Shown: one piece after another, positions 60,921 to 64,000 of the stretch
Layout: each line of letters begins with the position of its first letter
Position numbering within the stretch: position 1 is the stretch's first letter
Assembly: GCA_027943335.1 (NCBI GenBank)
Contig: BSBK01002930.1
Coordinates: 124,001-188,000, forward strand
Direction: 5' to 3'
Length of the DNA: 64,000 nt
DNA from: Chamaecyparis obtusa
Taxonomy: Eukaryota; Streptophyta; Pinopsida; Cupressales; Cupressaceae
Notes under the pieces: model-generated
Databases searched by the model: none
Told to the model about the DNA's origin: nothing
What the model saw: only the letters and a program-made list of their open reading frames with translations
Translations under genes and position numbers: made by a program

Positions 60921-62564
60921 TGAATGATGGTAAAATGGATTCACCACCATTCAAATGTAGAGGGGGAAATATGAGATCTATTCTCAAAACCCAAATTCCC
61001 CAAGGAAGAGATCCAATTTGATCAACTGAGAGGTTAATACACAATCAAATCAATTTGTGGATGAATATGCAAGAGAGAAAGTAAATCTAATATTTCCCTT
61101 GTGGATGGATATTATATTTGGAATATGGAATAATTGAAATAAAAGTACTAACCTCAAATTAGGGCAGATCTGGAAAATGTTGAATTTTGATGTCTATGTA
61201 CACTTTCAGGAAAATCTAAAACCTGTCCTAGACTGGAAATGCTAAGATAGAGAAAACCCAAAAATCTTTCCTCAAGATGGCTCAACTCGAGTTTGACCCT
61301 CACAAAAGGTCAAATACCACATTCTTTATTTGAAGTCTGATTCGAATTCTGTTCACAGATCTCGGAAGTTTGCCAAAAAGGGTATCCAAATTCGCTCTCA
61401 GATCTAAAATTTTGCACCTGTACCTAGAAGAAAATGGGGTTTTTTTTTGTATGGGGGGTTTGCCTTGGTCAAACCCCAGTTTAAGAATTAACCTTGAAAT
61501 TGAATTGAAATATATTGTGCATAAACAAAGTAATTGAAACAAATCACCTTGCTTATGTTGAAATCCTTGTAGAGGATTCAAATCCTCAAATCCACAAGTA
61601 TTAATGCTTCAATGGATGTAGGATATCTCCAATCAATGGTATTTGATCTTCAACACCAATCTTGACTTGATCTTTGCATATGAGAAGACTTGAATGAATG
61701 GAGAAGGATGGATCTTCAAGGAGGCTCCAAAGAGATTGAATCCTTCAATGGCTAACAATGGATCTCCTTGATGAATGGATGCTTGAACACTTGAATGCTT
61801 GAAGAGTTTCTTGCACTTGAGAGCTCTAGATGCTTGATTGCAAAACTTGATTATGAGATATGAAAACTTGATGTGAAAATGAGAGAGGAAGGCCTCCTTT
61901 TATAATGATCTAGGGCACACTCCTCTAGATGGGCCACCTTGGAGAATTAAATCTCAATTAGGTCCTCACCTTTAGAAAATATACCTAGATTAAATGCAAG
62001 TAAAGGATTTACCATCCCAAAACCCAAAATGGCCGACCTAGAGGTGGGAAAATAAATCTCCCGAAAGCCCGAAGCCCAAAAATTCTATAAATTAGAATTT
62101 TGAAGGGGTCAAAGTTGAGGTTGGACCTGACCTAGTCAGGGTCGAGCTCAACCCTAACCTAGTCAAGTTCTAACTCGACCGTGACCCTGGTCCCAGGTTG
62201 ACTCAGAACCAAGTCAGGAGGTCCTAGGGATGCCCAGAAACCTAGAACTGATGCTAGAACAGGATAGAATGTCAGTGATAGACATAAAATTCTTTGATTA
62301 TCATGATGAAGGCAAGGAGGATCCATTTCTAAATCCTACCTAGAAAATAGAGCCATGGAAGAGGGAAATTCAGGAGAATCCCTAAGATCCTAACCTTAAT
62401 TTCACCTAGAATGAAGAAATCAAGTGCAGGGAAGAAGTGGAAAGCGGGGAGAAAAGCCAAATACATGCAAAGACCCAATCAAGGTGCTTAACATGACCCC
62501 AAACCACCTACTCGGAGGGATAAAATCTCTTATCATGGAAGTGCTTCCATTTTAAGACGATACA
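60921..62564 (-). repeat. Element K 5' LTR
   Basis: 1644 bp, full length, TGAATGATGGTAAAATGG to GACGATACA. It is collinear with the J 3' LTR (37384-39045), differing mainly near the start (CACCACCATTC against CACCTCTATTC) and in the GA tract. Confidence 0.87.
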
Positions 62565-62569
62565 GTAAT

Positions 62570-63297
62570 GATGATGTAGTTTGAGCCAAACTAATGATTG
62601 TTGAATCATTAGAGGAAATAGGAGTAGCAACATTAGACACACTAGGTAAAGTGTAAGAAGCTGTCAAAATAGAAGACACAATCGGAGGAACACTAGGAAC
62701 TATAGTTGGAAGCGGATTGGAATAAGTGAAATGAACATTATGATATGAAGGTTGTGATGTAGGAAGGGACACAAGAGGAACACTCATAGGCATAGAGGGA
62801 ACTGTCACAGTCACCAAAGGAGTATAGATAAGAATACTAGGTAAAGGATTAGAAGGAGGTTCAACACTAGTGATAGGAGGAGTGAACCCTAAATCTTGAG
62901 CCTCTTGAGTTAAAGGTTTAACATTGGAATGCACAAGATGAGTAATACCACACAAGAGGTTAACACCTTGATCACTATCATGGAGAACTTTCTTAAGAGC
63001 CTCTATAGCTTGAATGGAATCTTGATTATGGTTTTCTTGAAGAAGCCAATTACCCATTTTATCAAGTTCAGTGGCAAGTTTTTGGACTTGTTCAGGAGGA
63101 ACTCTTAAAGCATCATCCTGATCATGAGATGAGTGAGAAGAGTTTTTCTCCATAGGAGGATTGGAATTATGAAGAATCAAGTTATCATCCGGGATCCTAA
63201 GGAAAGGAGAAGAAGATTCAGGCTCAAAGGCACCCATGAGTCTACGACTTCTTCTAACTAGAATGTTATAAGTAGGACTAGTGGTAGTAAAGCTCAT
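62570..63297 (-). pseudogene. Element J gag, N-terminal part
   Basis: ATG at 63297. The start MSFTTTSPTYNILVRRSRRL is identical to K. Next are the acidic/helical part (VPPEQVQKLATELDKMGNWL) and a Pro/Ser/Val-rich spacer, then NDSTIISLAQTTSSL where K is inserted. It is open without a stop for about 240 codons, better preserved than the K copy. It continues in frame at 56843. Confidence 0.82.
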
Positions 63298-63456
63298 AAA
63301 CCAATGTGATGCAAATGAACTAAACTAAGAACATATAAAGCATGAATATGAAATCTAATTAGCATGCAAGATCAATCACAAAGGACAAATCTAATACTAA
63401 CAATATAAAAGGAAAGCACAATAAGGCATCCAATTCCACAAAAGAAAAGAGAGTAT

Positions 63457-63469
63457 GTCAAGTTCACCA
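63457..63469 (-). other. Putative PBS of element J
   Basis: GTCAAGTTCACCA, the counterpart of the K PBS with two changes, three bases from the LTR start. Confidence 0.55.
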
Positions 63470-63472
63470 AAA

Positions 63473-64000
63473 TGAATAGAAGTAAAATGGATTCAACTCT
63501 ATTCAAATGTATAGGTGGGAAATATGAGATTTGTTCTCAAACCCAAATTCCCCAAAGAAGAAATCCAATTTGATCAACCAAGAGGTTAATACACAATCGG
63601 ATCAATTTATGAAGAATATGGAAGAGAGAGAGTAAATCCAATATTTCCCTATGGGGGATATAGTGTTTGAAATATAGAATAATTGAAATACAAGTACTAA
63701 CCTCAAATTAGGGTAGATCTAGAAAATGTCAAATTCTGATGTCTGTGTACACTTTCGGGAAAATTTGAAACCTGTCCTAGACTGGAAATGCTGAGACAGA
63801 GAAAACCCATAAATCTTTCTCCAAGATGTCTCAGCTCAGGTTTGACCCTCATAAAAGGTCAAATACTACATTCTTTATTTGAAGTCTGATTCCAATTTTG
63901 TTCCCAAATCTCGGAAGTTTGCCGAAAAGGGTATCCAAATTCTCTCTTAGATCTAAAATTCCACACCTGTACCTATAAGAAAATGGGGTTTTTTGTTGTA
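63473..64000 (-). repeat. Element J 5' LTR, cut by the window end
   Basis: First 528 bp of the LTR, TGAATAGAAGTAAAATGG, close to 37384-37930 apart from the (GA)n length. The rest of J and the end of element C lie outside the window. Confidence 0.85.

Larger units (their letters stand above)
56849..62564 (-). mobile_element. Element K, same family as J, inserted into the J gag
   Basis: 5716 bp, TGAATGATGG to AAGACGATACA, with TSD GTAAG (56844-56848) against GTAAT (62565-62569). Insert plus TSD is 5721 bp, a multiple of three, so the J frame is the same on both sides. 5' LTR 60921-62564; the left LTR is truncated (56849-57569) and joined directly to the end of the gag-protease ORF, so the 3' part of the internal region and about 920 bp of LTR have been deleted. 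No RT. Confidence 0.87.

Overview
This is plant nuclear DNA made almost entirely of decayed retrotransposons. I found no intact host gene, rRNA, tRNA or CRISPR array. Ty1/copia-type pol and gag relics, initiator-Met-type primer-binding sites, a Ty3/gypsy gag-protease, a plant LINE ORF1 (DUF4283 plus zinc knuckle) and AT-rich spacers point to a large, repeat-rich plant genome. A gymnosperm is possible but I cannot name a species.

Most of the window resolves into three stacks of nested insertions, ordered by 5-bp target-site duplications (TSDs) and by LTRs or ORFs that resume after an insertion. Stack 1 (1-14,790): a plus-strand copia integrase (D) is split by copia element A (282-14,484, minus). 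A's 5' LTR is split in turn by element B (6,244-13,514, minus, TSD GTCCT). Stack 2 (16,635-27,567): a LINE with ORF1 but no visible ORF2 (minus) is split by gag-protease element E (16,967-20,765) and by element M (21,489-26,929, TSD AAATG), and M carries a solo LTR, N. Stack 3 (29,779 to beyond the window): element C holds gypsy-like element J in its 5' LTR. J holds a scrambled tandem copia array L (39,319-51,614), a possible plus-strand LTR O, and a second member of its own family, K (56,849-62,564, TSD GTAAG/GTAAT).

The most unusual content is in B and C. Both have copia-type LTRs, PBS and PPT but no visible protease, integrase, RT or RNase H. Each encodes a coiled-coil gag with four or five CCHC knuckles, then a long second ORF. 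In B that ORF is about 1,000 codons in one frame, broken only by stop codons. The ORF2 proteins of B and C are clearly homologous although the elements are much diverged, and a similar TATA-like block lies about 190-200 bp upstream of each start codon. The LTRs of A, B, C, L and N also share a leader hairpin and a C-run motif near the U5 end, so the elements without pol could be mobilised by copia elements of the A or L type. ORF2 may be a distant env-like or 'putative plant transposon protein' sequence; only a profile search can decide.

J and K form another family without RT: gag, zinc finger and retropepsin-like domain continue into an acidic tail in one frame of about 1,058 codons. E keeps gag-protease only. 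Every coding region carries stops or frameshifts, so all are annotated as pseudogenes. Regions without a gene (14,790-16,634; 23,259-24,040; 24,950-26,929; 27,568-29,778; 51,768-54,321) are AT-rich repeat debris or spacers.
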